A stretch of DNA of 64,000 nucleotides. It comes from Dyadobacter sp. 676 (lineage in GTDB: Bacteria > Bacteroidota > Bacteroidia > Cytophagales > Spirosomataceae). Shown piece by piece: positions 45,201 through 54,116 of the stretch. Within the stretch, counting starts at the first letter, position 1; each line of letters opens with the position of its first letter. A program made the translations under genes and the position numbers. The notes beneath the pieces were generated by a model, which was not told the origin of the DNA, made no database searches, and worked only from the letters and a program-made list of their open reading frames with translations. The DNA lies in NCBI RefSeq assembly GCF_040448675.1, contig NZ_CP159289.1, positions 310,001 through 374,000 of the forward strand. The letters run 5' to 3'.

Positions 45201-45535
45201 GTGACGACCACCTCACCGAGGCTTTTCACGTCCGCTTTAAGCTTAACGGTAATTTCTGTGGCCGAGGAAGACACCTGCACATCCTGGGTTACGTACCCGA
45301 TGGACGAAACCGTAAGCACATGCCCGCCAGCCGGAAGTGAAATGCTGAAATTACCGTCTGCATCCGTATTGGTACCGTTATTGGTGCCCTTTACGAGTAC
45401 GCTCACACCCGGGAGGCCGGCATTCGCCTCGTCCAGCACCCTGCCTCTCACCTGCCTGTCCTGTCCGGCCGCCGGGTACGCACCCAGCAACACGGCGAGT
45501 AACGCTGTTAAACAACTTCGTATTGATTGCGCCAT
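42272..45535 (-). CDS. SusC-type TonB-dependent outer-membrane transporter
   Basis: An intact 1087-residue transporter. After MAQSIRSCLTALLAVLLGAY (leader) come the carboxypeptidase-regulatory-like domain (VRGRVLDEANAGLPGVSVLV), the plug motif SSRVTIRGLKSISGNNNALF, then PNDVENISVLKGAAATALYG, and a barrel ending GVNLNVTF. It forms a two-gene unit with the SusD-like_2 lipoprotein. No sigma/anti-sigma pair is adjacent; the PAS kinase and response regulator upstream lie 97 bases away on the same strand and could regulate it. A dyad lies 10 bases upstream of the start codon. Confidence 0.95.
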   Translation of the reverse strand: MAQSIRSCLTALLAVLLGAYPAAGQDRQVRGRVLDEANAGLPGVSVLVKGTNNGTNTDADGNFSISLPAGGHVLTVSSIGYVTQDVQVSSSATEITVKLKADVKSLGEVVVTALGVQKSTRNVGYAVQQIDGGGIQEAREVNYINALQGKLAGVQIGGNSGSMGGSSRVTIRGLKSISGNNNALFIVDGVPMANMNLNSYGVTGGQGTGGGGYDYGNPAQLINPNDVENISVLKGAAATALYGSRGQNGVIYITTKSGKGSGKLSLNYDLNIQADQVSLLPKFQNLYGGGGSDKFTKLYVNENPSGFLPGGGTYDDGDGKGRYDLIPDYGTDESWGPKMEGQLVRHYWSWDQDRNNPNFGKTAPWSPHPDNAKEFFKTGVTFSNNLSVASSGDNGSIRFSIGQTKQNFIYPGSNLSRFFISLNTVYKFTEKFTFSGGINYINDHSKGRPGTGFFGNNPMLFYVMFGQRQIDDAYLRNYKYADGTEQSWNRTAWNIQKPAFTQNPYWNQYENYNTDQNNRYFGNAGLTYKITDWLSADVRVFSDYLNHLDEVRSAKGFFVGSYARRVVVNNENNYQGTLNINKAFADSKLTLEAVAGGNILRIKSSTDAGNTNGGLQNPNVYVLQNSVTPATVSNAYGNKQINSLFGSVTLGYNKLLYLTATGRNDWASTLKQTGNFSYFYPSVSGSFIFSDLIAGAKWLTLGKARLSYARVGNDADPYSVSRYYDYVAPFDTYPLQSTSDKLFNSRLKPELSSETEAGVDFRFFNDRLGANFTYYNRKTRNQIWNVQIPSESGFTTKVVNGGTVQNKGIELTLSATPVMTTNFSWRINLNFSKNKNTVLDLNSTSDNIQGIERFIIGTERRTNKVSMVAQKGMSLGTMLGTDYVYDSKGNKTVADNGTYNVTATPVIIGDANPDFIGGLSNMLSYKNFYLSALVDFQKGGDFFSYTNLYGNKSGMLAETAENGIRENGVVNPGVKADGSPNDIVVPARTHFNADGGNRISKANLYDGSYIYLREVRLGWYLPDAWAHKIRMQALRVTLTGRNLWLIKSNAPNVDPANITNSISNQIGFEGGALPPTRSYGVNLNVTF

Positions 45536-45544
45536 TTTGCAAAT

Positions 45545-45568
45545 TTTAAAGATTAAATATTCTTTAAA
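45545..45568. promoter_or_regulatory. Inverted repeat upstream of the third SusC
   Basis: TTTAAAGA and TCTTTAAA are perfect 8-base arms separated by an 8-base A/T spacer, ending 10 bases before the SusC ATG at 45535 (minus). It may be an operator or a 5'-leader hairpin. Confidence 0.55.
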
Positions 45569-45632
45569 GGCGAAATCAGGCTACGTATACTGATGTTAAC
45601 TTACCGGTGGCGGGGGAAATCGACGATTTGGC

Positions 45633-47340
45633 TCAAAGCGTCGACGAATCGGCAAAACATGACTGATTTTCAGGGAGAATAACATGAAAAGTGGCGCCTT
45701 CGCCATTTTCGGACGTGGCGAAAATGTGGCCGTGATGATTTTGCAGGATCTTCTTGCACATCGCCAGTCCTATGCCCGTTCCTTCGAACTCTTTCTTGCC
45801 GTGCAGCCGCTGAAAAATTTCGAAAATCTGCTCCGCATAGTTCTGATCGAAGCCTATCCCATTGTCCGACACTTGTAAGTGGTGATAGGCACAGCGGGTA
45901 TCCAGCATCGGATATTTTGCCAGGGCGGCACGGTCAAGCAATCGCGCCGAAATTGTAATAACCGGGGGGGCGGTCGGTCCGGGTGAATTTCAATGCATTC
46001 GAAATCAGGTTGCCAAACAGCTGCGACATTTGCAACGGCACAGCTTCCAGCGTAGGAAGGTCGCTATATTTTACGGTGGCGTGCTTCTGCTCTATCAGCA
46101 ACTCGAGGTCGTCGACGATATTGTCAATGATAGCTCCCAGATCGGTTTCCTGCACGAGATCGGTGTCCCGCGACAATTGGGAAAACGTAAGCACGTCGCG
46201 GATAAGCAGCGACATCCGGGCAGAGGCGTCCCTGATTTTGTTGAGATAATGCTGCTGTTGTCCTGTGAGAGGGCCTAATGAGGCTTCAAGCAATTGTGTG
46301 AACGTACTCACCTTCCTCACCGGCTCCTGAAGGTCGTGCGAGGCGATGTAGGCGAATTGCGCCAGTTCGGCATTCGAGCGTTGCAGATGGCGGTTCGCGG
46401 TCGCGAGTTCACGCGTGCGTTCCGCCACGATCTCCTCGGTCCGCAGGCGGGCCACTACCTGCTCGGTTACGTCGTGGCACAGGACCATCACCCCCAAAAC
46501 CTGGCCGTCGCTGCCCCGGTAGGGTTGGTAAACGAGATTGAGAAAGCCGTCTTTCCTTTCTCCATTGATGTATACAAAAAAAGGATGATCGTTCAGATAC
46601 ATCGGCTCGCCGGTGGCCCTGACCTGCTCTATGATCTTCCTGAAATGCGGCTGAGTTTCGGGGATCACGGAAAAAAGCGCCTTACCGATCAGCTCATCGC
46701 GCTGGCGGTCGATGAGCTTCGCGTAGGCGTCGTTCACAATCTCCACGGTCATGTCCTCCCCTTTAAGTACGATTATACCCACCGGGGCGTCGGCCACCAG
46801 ATTTTGAAACTGCCGTTCCGAATCTCGGAGATGGTTGATTAACAATACCTTACGCGTCGTTTCGGTACAGGTCATAAACACTCCGTTGATCACGCCGCTA
46901 TCGTCGTATACCGGACTGTAACTGAACGTCCAGTAAATATCCTCGATCCTGCCGTTTCGGGAAAAAGGCACCAGTTGGTCTTCAAACCAGACCGGCTCGC
47001 CCGTGGTGATCACCTGCCTCAGCAACGGCCCGATAAATCCCCATATTTCCGGCCAGACCTCCTCGCCCCTTTTGCCCAGCGCGGGATGCTTGCCCTCCGT
47101 CCCGAGGCTCGGCCGGAATGCGTCGTTGTAGAAGCAGATAAAGTCTTCTCCCCAGAAAAGGAACATCGGGAATGCGGAATGCAGCACAATACCCAGCGTC
47201 GTCCGCAGGCTTTGCTGCCACTGGTCGGGTGGGCCGATGGCGGTTTTCGACCAGTCGAACGACCGCGTCAGAGCGCCCATTTCGCCTCCTCCCTGAATGA
47301 AATGAAATACCTGGTCGTTGGTGGGTTTCCGCAAATCCAT
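45633..47340 (-). CDS. PAS-domain sensor histidine kinase; frame broken at 45964-45970
   Basis: Begins at the ATG at 47340 (MDLRKPTNDQVFHFIQGGGE). Removing one base from the G7 run at 45964-45970 (C7 on the coding strand) restores a 568-residue kinase; as given, the ATPase domain is cut before its Gly boxes. Two PAS domains (about 30-165 and 180-300, HDVTEQ at the second PAC end) lead to a coiled coil and HisKA with AYIASHDLQEPVRKVSTF (His335). The HATPase part carries LFGNLISNALKFTRTDRPPV, then VSDNGIGFDQNYAEQIFEIF and GTGIGLAMCKKILQ. No transmembrane segment is visible, so it is a soluble sensor. The response regulator is 57 bases upstream. Confidence 0.92.
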
Positions 47341-47397
47341 ATCTTTTGGCGAATACACGGAAGTACATTACTATAATCGAGCCAGGCTCCGGCCGAT

Positions 47398-47778
47398 TTA
47401 TTCCAATACTTCGTTCAGTATATCCACGAGGTCCTCAAACCGGCCCGGTTTCGTAAAAAAACGGCCTGCGCCAAGCTGTTTCAACTGTTCTCTGGTGGCT
47501 GTGTTGGAGGAAGTCGACAAGATGATCACGGGAATATTGCGGAGTTTTTCATCTTTTTTGATCTCCGCCAGGAACTGTTGCCCGTTCATGAGCGGCATAT
47601 TGAGATCGAGGAAAATGAGGTCCGTTTTGATTTCGCCCCGGGCGATCTGGCTTAAAGCTTTCCTCGCACTGTCCGACACCGTGCATTGAACAGGCTTTCC
47701 GGTACATTCCAAAGCAGTCAGGAATATCTCCTGATCATCTTCGTCATCATCGATGAGAAGAATATTCCGATAGAACAT
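47398..47778 (-). CDS. Single-domain response regulator (receiver only)
   Basis: A 126-residue CheY-like receiver. The acidic pocket is in ILLIDDDEDDQEIF, the phospho-acceptor is Asp58 in LIFLDLNMPLMNG, the conserved Thr/Ser is in VIILSTSSNTAT, and Lys in FFTKPGRFED. It has no output domain, as in RcpA-type partners of PAS or phytochrome kinases. The kinase gene follows 57 bases downstream on the same strand, making a two-component operon. Confidence 0.94.
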   Translation of the reverse strand: MFYRNILLIDDDEDDQEIFLTALECTGKPVQCTVSDSARKALSQIARGEIKTDLIFLDLNMPLMNGQQFLAEIKKDEKLRNIPVIILSTSSNTATREQLKQLGAGRFFTKPGRFEDLVDILNEVLE

Positions 47779-47864
47779 TAACTCGTGGGGTAAAAAAATC
47801 CTTATGCAAATTATACCGCGACGGACCGTAAACCAAGTATTACTGCAATGGATTCCGAAATAGC

Positions 47865-48710
47865 TTAACGAATATCCTGGTAGCGGCCCTGGTTCAGGTC
47901 ACCGGTTTCATAACCTTTTTTAAACCAATACATCCGCTGCTGCGAAGTACCATGCGTAAATGCATCGGGTACCACGTATCCCTGCACTTCTTTTTGCAGC
48001 TTATCGTCGCCGATCGCGTTGGCGGCAGTTAATGCCGCTTCCAGGTCACCCGGTTCAAGAATGTTGCTCATCTGGTTGGCATGATTAGCCCACACACCGG
48101 CCAGAAAGTCGGCCTGCAATTCCAATTTTACCGAAAGCTTGTTATACTCAGCCTCGCTCAGCCTGGCGCGTTGCTCCTGTACTTTCTGCGAAATGCCCAT
48201 CAGGTTCTGAACATGGTGCCCTACCTCGTGCGCCACCACATATGCGACTGCGAATTCGCCCGGCGCGTTGAAACGGTCACGCAGTTCGTCGCAGAAAGAA
48301 AGATCGATATAAACCTTATGGTCGGCCGGGCAATAAAATGGCCCCATAGCCGAGGAAGCGCCTCCACAGGCACTTTGCGTGGCGTCGGTGAACATCTGCA
48401 GTACCGGCTTTTCGTATTCCGCACCGTTTTCCCGGTAAATCTGCGACCACACATCTTCCGTGCTGCCCAATACCGCCGATACAAAATCGGCCGTCTTGTC
48501 GTCGGGACGCGGTCCGGCCGGCCGGCTTTCCGCCTGTTCGGTCTGGGTGCCCTGGATATTGGATAGAATTTCCTGCGGGTCCTGTCCGGTAAGCAGCCCG
48601 ATGGCCACCACGATGATCACCCCGATGCCGCCGAGGGCAACTTTTCCGCCGCCCGACATTCCGCGGCGGTCTTCGACATTACTGCTTCTGCGTAAATCCT
48701 GCCAACGCAT
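47865..48710 (-). CDS. ypfJ: Neutral zinc metallopeptidase (YpfJ/Zn_peptidase family)
   Basis: A 281-residue protein. One membrane segment (GGKVALGGIGVIIVVAIGLL, about 21-40) follows a short cytoplasmic tail. The zinc site is VVAHEVGHHVQNL with the HEVGHH motif at 161-166, and the third region has the LELQADFLAGVWANHANQ pattern. Two Cys pairs (SACGG and FYCPADH plus DLSFCDE) fit the family. Members are predicted periplasmic zinc peptidases of unknown substrate. The ATG at 48710 gives the standard length. Divergent from the gene at 49019. Confidence 0.92.
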   Translation of the reverse strand: MRWQDLRRSSNVEDRRGMSGGGKVALGGIGVIIVVAIGLLTGQDPQEILSNIQGTQTEQAESRPAGPRPDDKTADFVSAVLGSTEDVWSQIYRENGAEYEKPVLQMFTDATQSACGGASSAMGPFYCPADHKVYIDLSFCDELRDRFNAPGEFAVAYVVAHEVGHHVQNLMGISQKVQEQRARLSEAEYNKLSVKLELQADFLAGVWANHANQMSNILEPGDLEAALTAANAIGDDKLQKEVQGYVVPDAFTHGTSQQRMYWFKKGYETGDLNQGRYQDIR

Positions 48711-49018
48711 ATTGTTGATGTATTTAGGTTAAAAATAAAAGATATTGCGGAGCCCTGTCCAGAAGCCGGCGCACTCAAATATAGAAATAATGGCAACCCG
48801 TCGGAACCCGATCGCCGCGATAATTTTACAGCATACGGCCGTGTACAACTATTGCAGGTTGGCACTACATTTTTGTAGACTCCATAAAGCACTATTTCCA
48901 TACAATAAATTTTAAAACCGTTAAATAAGTAATTCCAAAACATTGCTCAATAAATTCTTCGGCCGCAAAGCGATATACTAATTTCAGGCAACTGAAGTTA
49001 ATCTAACTAAGTCAGCCT
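48711..49018. other. Divergent intergenic region, no gene
   Basis: This 308-base AT-rich spacer separates the divergently transcribed zinc-peptidase and small-protein genes and should hold both promoters. On the minus strand TATATTTG (48776-48783) is a promoter-like box 65 bases upstream of the peptidase start. A 108-codon open frame on the minus strand (48617-48943) has no protein-like composition and overlaps the peptidase gene. Confidence 0.55.
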
Positions 49019-49246
49019 ATGCCTTTCACTAAACCTTATTTCGCAGGATTCGAGTATCACTCGGACGAAATCTGCAAGTTTCTGCAGACATACGGCACGT
49101 TCACTATCATGCTTCGCAACGGAACGATCATCCACCACCAACCCGAACACGCACTGGATTTTCAGCGATGGCTTAATCACCATCAGATCGAAGACATTCG
49201 GGTATCGATCCGAAACAACAATGCCGCAGTAGGCCAGGAATCCTAG
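49019..49246 (+). CDS. Small hypothetical protein
   Basis: A 75-residue cytosolic protein, MPFTKPYFAGFEYHSDEICK at the start, then FLQTYGTFTIMLRNGTIIHH and a polar helix. It has a clean ATG, no signal peptide, and no recognised family. The gene is isolated, followed by a weak hairpin with a T run before the DUF1553 gene. Composition is protein-like (balanced charge and aromatics), which supports it being real. Confidence 0.6.
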   Translation: MPFTKPYFAGFEYHSDEICKFLQTYGTFTIMLRNGTIIHHQPEHALDFQRWLNHHQIEDIRVSIRNNNAAVGQES

Positions 49247-49305
49247 CGCCCTCCTTCTTCCTCCGACGTTCCTCCCATCTTTGCTCCAAGTAATTCCCGC
49301 CTGTC

Positions 49306-49326
49306 CCGGGCGATCCGGCTTTTTTT
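49306..49326 (+). terminator. Weak hairpin followed by a T run
   Basis: CCGG-GCGAT-CCGG forms a short 4-base stem followed closely by seven T (49320-49326), about 60 bases after the stop of the small gene. The stem is short, so termination would be partial. Confidence 0.3.
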
Positions 49327-49383
49327 GTACTATTTTTAATAAATATTAAATTATATTTTCAGCGGGGCGGGCTTTCGGGTTGT

Positions 49384-52300
49384 ATGAAACATGTTTTCTT
49401 TCTGTGGATGTTGCTGGCCGGGCTTTTCGTCTCCTGTTCTCCCGAATTGCCCGACGACGTGGAAGTTGCCATGAAGGAACTGCCCGACAAGCTGGACTAT
49501 AACCAGCATGTAAAGCCCGTGCTTTCCGACAAATGTTTCGCCTGCCACGGCCCCGACAAGGCCAAGCAAAAGGGCGGGCTTCGTCTCGATATGGCCGAAA
49601 CCGCTTTCGGAAAAGTATCCAAAAACTCCGGCCGCGCGGCTATCGACCCCGGCGACCTGGCCGAAAGCGAATTTTTCCATCGTATAATATCCTCAGACCC
49701 CGACCACCTCATGCCCACGCCCGAGTCGCATCTGAGCCTCTCGGCCCGCGAGAAGGCCATACTCATTAGATGGATCGACGAGGGTGCCGAATATAAGCCG
49801 CATTGGGCGTTTGTAAAACCGGAAAAGCCGGAAATCCCCGATACGCAGTACGATAATCTGGCGGTCAATCCGATCGATCATTTTGTATTTAAAAAACTGG
49901 AAGAAGAAAAGCTGCGGCCGTCCGCCCAGGCGGAAAAGGAATTACTGTTGCGGCGTGTTTCGCTCGACCTCACGGGGCTACCGCCCACCCTCGCGGAAAC
50001 GGACGCATTTTTGAAAGATACTTCGCCCGGTGCTTATGAAAAGCAGGTCGACCGGCTTCTGGCTTCTCCGCATTATGGCGAAAAAATGGCGGTCGACTGG
50101 CTCGACCTGGCCCGGTTTGCCGATTCGCACGGCTACACGGTCGACAGGCTGCGGGATATGTCGCCCTACCGCGACTGGGTGATCAATGCTTTCAATCGAA
50201 ACATGCGCTATGATCGGTTCATTCACTGGCAACTGGCCGGCGACCTCATGCCAAACCCGACCAGGGAAATGCGCATTGCCACGGCCTTCAACCGCAACCA
50301 CCAGCAAAACATGGAGGGCGGCATCATCGAAGAAGAATTTCAGACCGAATACGTGGTGGACCGTACCAACACCTTCGGCGACGCATTTCTTGGCCTCTCG
50401 GTAGGCTGCGCCAAATGCCATGATCACAAATACGACCCTATTTCGCAAAAGAACTATTATGAGCTTTACAGCTTCTTCAATAATGTAAAGGAAGCGGGGC
50501 AAATATCCTGGGACGACGCATTACCCACGCCGACGATGCTTCTGCCGACCCCGGCACAGGAACAGGCATTGAAATTTATCCGGACCAAAATCAAAACCGC
50601 GGAGCAACAGCTTGCTGCCAGCCGGCAAAATGCTGAAAACGGATTTCGTCTGTGGCTCGGTGAGGCCGGTTACCGCGTCCTCGGCAAAGAAGACATTCCC
50701 AAAGCGGGTTTACAGGCGCTGTATACGTTCGATAACGGATCGCTGCGTAACGGCGTAAACCCCCGCGAGGTTGGTACTATGAAGCGCGAAGCAGGCGCGC
50801 CGGGCGGCGATCCGGTATTTGCCGCGAAATCCGGCGGTAAGGCCCTGCGACTGGACGGGGATGTTTTCCTGGACCTGGGCCAGAATGGCGTTTTCCGTAA
50901 ATCGGACCCGTTCAGCGTGGGAATTTGCGTTAATATCCCGAAAGATCTGAAAGAAGGCGTGATCCTCCATAAAAGTCAGGCCGAACGGCTGTACAACTTT
51001 CGCGGCTATCATTTATATCTCAAAAACGACCGGTTGGAACTGAACATGGCCCATACTGCGCCATCGGACGCACTCACGCGGATCAGCAAGCAGCCCGTTC
51101 CGAAAGATCGATGGGTGCAGCTCACGATCACTTACGACGGTTCTTCCAAAGCGGCCGGCTTCAAATTGTATGTCGATGGCCGGGAAGCTGAGATGGAAAC
51201 CACTATGGACCAGCTCACGAAGGATATTCTCTTCAAATCGCCGGTACAGCCCGGTTTGCAGATCGGCGCCTGGTGGAGAGGGTTTGGATTAAAAAATGCG
51301 CAGGTGGATGATATTGTCGTGTACAACCGCGAACTGACCCCGTTTGAAACCGGTATTCTGGCCCGAAAAGTATCCTGGTCGGATATTGCCACGAAAAATG
51401 CCGCCCAGTTGACCGCCACGGAAACCGCCGTATTGAAAAACTACTACCATTCGGCCGTCGATCCCGGAATGTCGGGCGCGCGCCTGGCATTACGGATGGC
51501 CCGCACGCAACTGGCGGACTCTACCGGGCATATACGGGAGCTGATGGTCATGCAGGAAATGCCGAAACCGAAGCAGGCCCACATATTGCTACGCGGCAAC
51601 TACGATGCCCCTGGCGAAAAGGCCTACCCGTCGACACCGGCTTCGATTCTGGCCTTCCCTGAAAACCTCCCTAAAAACCGTTATGGGCTGGCACAATGGC
51701 TCACGCATGCCGACAACCCGCTCACTGCACGCGTTGCGGTAAACCGCTACTGGCAGAATTTCTTCGGCACCGGTCTTGTCAAAACCACGGAAGACTTCGG
51801 CAACCAGGGTGAACTGCCAACACATCCGGAATTGCTCGACTGGCTGGCCGTTACCTTCCGCGAATCGGGCTGGGATGTAAAGAAACTGAATAAACTGATC
51901 GTCATGTCCGCCACCTACCGGCAGGATTCCCGGACGGCAAGGGACGTTCGCGAGCGCGACCCCGAGAATCGCCTGTACGCACGCGGACCGGCAAATCGCA
52001 TGTCGGCCGAAATGATCCGCGACAATGCATTGATGGCTAGCGGATTGATGAACGCGCAAATAGGCGGCGAAAGCATAAAACCCTATCAACCGGAAGGGCT
52101 TTGGTCGATCAACAACACCACTTACACGCCCGATTCCGGTAACAAGGTTTACCGCCGGAGCCTATATGTAATTGTAAAACGCTCGGTACCTAACCCGACG
52201 CTGGCGACGTTCGACGCCACTTCGCGGAGTTTCTGCGTCGTCCGGCGGCAGAAAACCAACACGCCATTGCAGGCACTGGTAACGCTCAACGACCCGACGT

Positions 52301-52602
52301 TCGTGGAAGCCATGCGCGTGCTGGGTGAGCAAATGACCCGCATTCCCGACGCCCGGCAGGCCATTGGCATGGCTTACCGCAAACTCACCGGCCGCAGGCC
52401 GCCCGTCAGGGAAGTAAACCTGCTGCTGAGTTTACGAAAGGTTGAAGAAGAAAAATTCCGGAAAAACCCCGGAAAAGCCGCGGGCTGGCTGCACACCGGC
52501 CAGCATCGGCCCGACAAAACGCTGGACACCGCATTGCTCGCCGCCAACAGCGTGGTAGCCAGCACCATTCTCAATTCCGACGCCGCCTTAACCAAACGAT
52601 AA
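49384..52602 (+). CDS. PSCyt1/DUF1549/DUF1553 cytochrome-containing lipoprotein
   Basis: A 1072-residue exported lipoprotein (MKHVFFLWMLLAGLFVS before Cys18). An N-terminal cytochrome c-like domain has CFACHGPDKAKQKGGLRLD with CxxCH at 51-55 (PSCyt1). The next domain begins about residue 160 (DUF1549/PSCyt2) and contains a second heme motif VGCAKCHDHKYDP (342-346). A LamG-like jelly roll follows at about 450-640 (LRLDGDVFLDLGQNGVF, LYVDGREAEMETTMDQL). The C-terminal DUF1553/PSD1 part runs from about 770 (NPLTARVAVNRYWQNFFGTG). Such proteins are abundant in Planctomycetes and Bacteroidota, paired with DUF1501 proteins, and are thought to act in extracellular oxidation of carbohydrates or related substrates. 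The partner gene starts 2 bases later. Confidence 0.93.
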   Translation: MKHVFFLWMLLAGLFVSCSPELPDDVEVAMKELPDKLDYNQHVKPVLSDKCFACHGPDKAKQKGGLRLDMAETAFGKVSKNSGRAAIDPGDLAESEFFHRIISSDPDHLMPTPESHLSLSAREKAILIRWIDEGAEYKPHWAFVKPEKPEIPDTQYDNLAVNPIDHFVFKKLEEEKLRPSAQAEKELLLRRVSLDLTGLPPTLAETDAFLKDTSPGAYEKQVDRLLASPHYGEKMAVDWLDLARFADSHGYTVDRLRDMSPYRDWVINAFNRNMRYDRFIHWQLAGDLMPNPTREMRIATAFNRNHQQNMEGGIIEEEFQTEYVVDRTNTFGDAFLGLSVGCAKCHDHKYDPISQKNYYELYSFFNNVKEAGQISWDDALPTPTMLLPTPAQEQALKFIRTKIKTAEQQLAASRQNAENGFRLWLGEAGYRVLGKEDIPKAGLQALYTFDNGSLRNGVNPREVGTMKREAGAPGGDPVFAAKSGGKALRLDGDVFLDLGQNGVFRKSDPFSVGICVNIPKDLKEGVILHKSQAERLYNFRGYHLYLKNDRLELNMAHTAPSDALTRISKQPVPKDRWVQLTITYDGSSKAAGFKLYVDGREAEMETTMDQLTKDILFKSPVQPGLQIGAWWRGFGLKNAQVDDIVVYNRELTPFETGILARKVSWSDIATKNAAQLTATETAVLKNYYHSAVDPGMSGARLALRMARTQLADSTGHIRELMVMQEMPKPKQAHILLRGNYDAPGEKAYPSTPASILAFPENLPKNRYGLAQWLTHADNPLTARVAVNRYWQNFFGTGLVKTTEDFGNQGELPTHPELLDWLAVTFRESGWDVKKLNKLIVMSATYRQDSRTARDVRERDPENRLYARGPANRMSAEMIRDNALMASGLMNAQIGGESIKPYQPEGLWSINNTTYTPDSGNKVYRRSLYVIVKRSVPNPTLATFDATSRSFCVVRRQKTNTPLQALVTLNDPTFVEAMRVLGEQMTRIPDARQAIGMAYRKLTGRRPPVREVNLLLSLRKVEEEKFRKNPGKAAGWLHTGQHRPDKTLDTALLAANSVVASTILNSDAALTKR

Positions 52603-52604
52603 CC

Positions 52605-54113
52605 ATGCAGCACCATCACGACGAAGAATTCCGCCTGCATACGCCTGAGTTCAACGAACTGCACCGGAAACTGGACCGCCGCCGTTTTCTCACCAGGACA
52701 TCGCTGGGGATAGGCGCATTGGCCGTAGGCTCGCTTTTTGGATTAGACAAACTATACGGCTCGGCGTCGCGGCAAGCCCCGTCGGGCGACCTGGAAGCGG
52801 ATATTCTGAAAGCGCTGCCGCATATCGCACCCAAAGCGAAGCGGGTCGTGTATTTGTTCATGGCAGGAGGGCCTTCCCAATTCGAGACGTTCGATTATAA
52901 ACCCAAACTGATACGGATGGCAGGCCAGAACCTGCCCGATTCGGTGCGGAAAGGCCAGCGGCTTACCGGCATGAGCGCCAGCCAGAGCATTTTGCCTATG
53001 GCGCCTTCCATTTACGGTTTCCAACAACATGGCAAGACAAAGACCTGGGTGAGCGAACTGCTGCCCTATACGGCCAAAGTGGTGGACGACCTTTGTATCG
53101 TCAAATCCATTTATTCCGAAGCGATTAACCACGACCCGGCCATCACTTTTTTCCAGACCGGCAACCAGCTTCCGGGCCGGCCATCGATCGGCTCCTGGGT
53201 GAGCTATGGACTGGGTAGCGACAATAACAATCTGCCCACATTCATTGTGCTGGTTTCGAAGAATGCGCCCAAGGACCAGCCGCTTTACGCGCGCCTGTGG
53301 GGAAACGGCTTCCTTGAATCGCGGCACCAGGGCGTGCAGTTCCGTTCAGGAAAGGATCCTGTGCTTTTTCTGAACAATCCGGAAGGCTACGACGGCCGCG
53401 ACCGGAAGGAAATGCTCGATTATCTCTCCAAACTGAACCAGTTACAAAACGACGCATACGGCGACCCGGAGATCAACAACCGCATTGCGCAGTACGAAAT
53501 GGCGTTCCGGATGCAGACTTCCGTTCCCGAGGTTATGGATACTTCCGCAGAACCCGACGATGTTTTCGAGCTCTACGGCCCCGACAGCCGGGATGCCGGT
53601 ACCTATGCGGCCAATTGCCTGCTAGCACGCAAACTGCTCGAAAAGGACGTCAAATTCGTGCAACTTTATCACCAGGGCTGGGACCAGCACGGCGGGTTGC
53701 CCAAAGCCATTGCCCAGCAATGCAAGGCTACCGACCAGGCCACAGCCGCGCTGATCATGGACCTGAAACGCCGCGGCCTGCTCGACGACACGCTGGTGAT
53801 CTGGGGCGGCGAATTCGGCCGTACGGTGTATTCGCAGGGCAAACTCACAGCCACGGATTACGGCCGCGACCATCATCCACGCTGTTTCACGATGTGGATG
53901 GCCGGTGCGGGCGTCAAATCCGGTTTCAGCTATGGAGAAACGGACGATTTCAGCTACAACATTGTCAAAGACCCTGTCCACGTGCACGACTTCCACGCCA
54001 CGCTCCTTTATTTAATGGGCGTCGACCACGAGCGGCTTACCTACAAGTTTCAGGGCAGGCGTTTCCGGCTGACTGACGTCCACGGCAAACTTGTGAAGGA
54101 TATTCTGGCCTGA
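52605..54113 (+). CDS. DUF1501 protein with Tat signal
   Basis: A 502-residue protein with a twin-arginine leader: DRRRFLTRTSLGIGALAVGS at about 25-44, so it is exported folded. The DUF1501 fold, related to alkaline-phosphatase/sulfatase enzymes, is shown by AKRVVYLFMAGGPSQFETFD near 80, IVKSIYSEAINHDPAITFFQ near 165-185, and VIWGGEFGRTVYSQGKLTAT near 405. YGRDHHPRCFTMWMAGAGVK follows. It begins 2 bases after the DUF1553 gene and is almost certainly co-translated and functionally coupled with it. The catalytic reaction is not established for this family. It converges with the esterase gene 3 bases away. Confidence 0.93.
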   Translation: MQHHHDEEFRLHTPEFNELHRKLDRRRFLTRTSLGIGALAVGSLFGLDKLYGSASRQAPSGDLEADILKALPHIAPKAKRVVYLFMAGGPSQFETFDYKPKLIRMAGQNLPDSVRKGQRLTGMSASQSILPMAPSIYGFQQHGKTKTWVSELLPYTAKVVDDLCIVKSIYSEAINHDPAITFFQTGNQLPGRPSIGSWVSYGLGSDNNNLPTFIVLVSKNAPKDQPLYARLWGNGFLESRHQGVQFRSGKDPVLFLNNPEGYDGRDRKEMLDYLSKLNQLQNDAYGDPEINNRIAQYEMAFRMQTSVPEVMDTSAEPDDVFELYGPDSRDAGTYAANCLLARKLLEKDVKFVQLYHQGWDQHGGLPKAIAQQCKATDQATAALIMDLKRRGLLDDTLVIWGGEFGRTVYSQGKLTATDYGRDHHPRCFTMWMAGAGVKSGFSYGETDDFSYNIVKDPVHVHDFHATLLYLMGVDHERLTYKFQGRRFRLTDVHGKLVKDILA

Positions 54114-54116
54114 GCG

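Noticed and set aside
48617-48943. A 108-codon minus-strand open frame
   Set aside because: Overlaps the zinc peptidase N-terminus in another frame and has no protein-like features.
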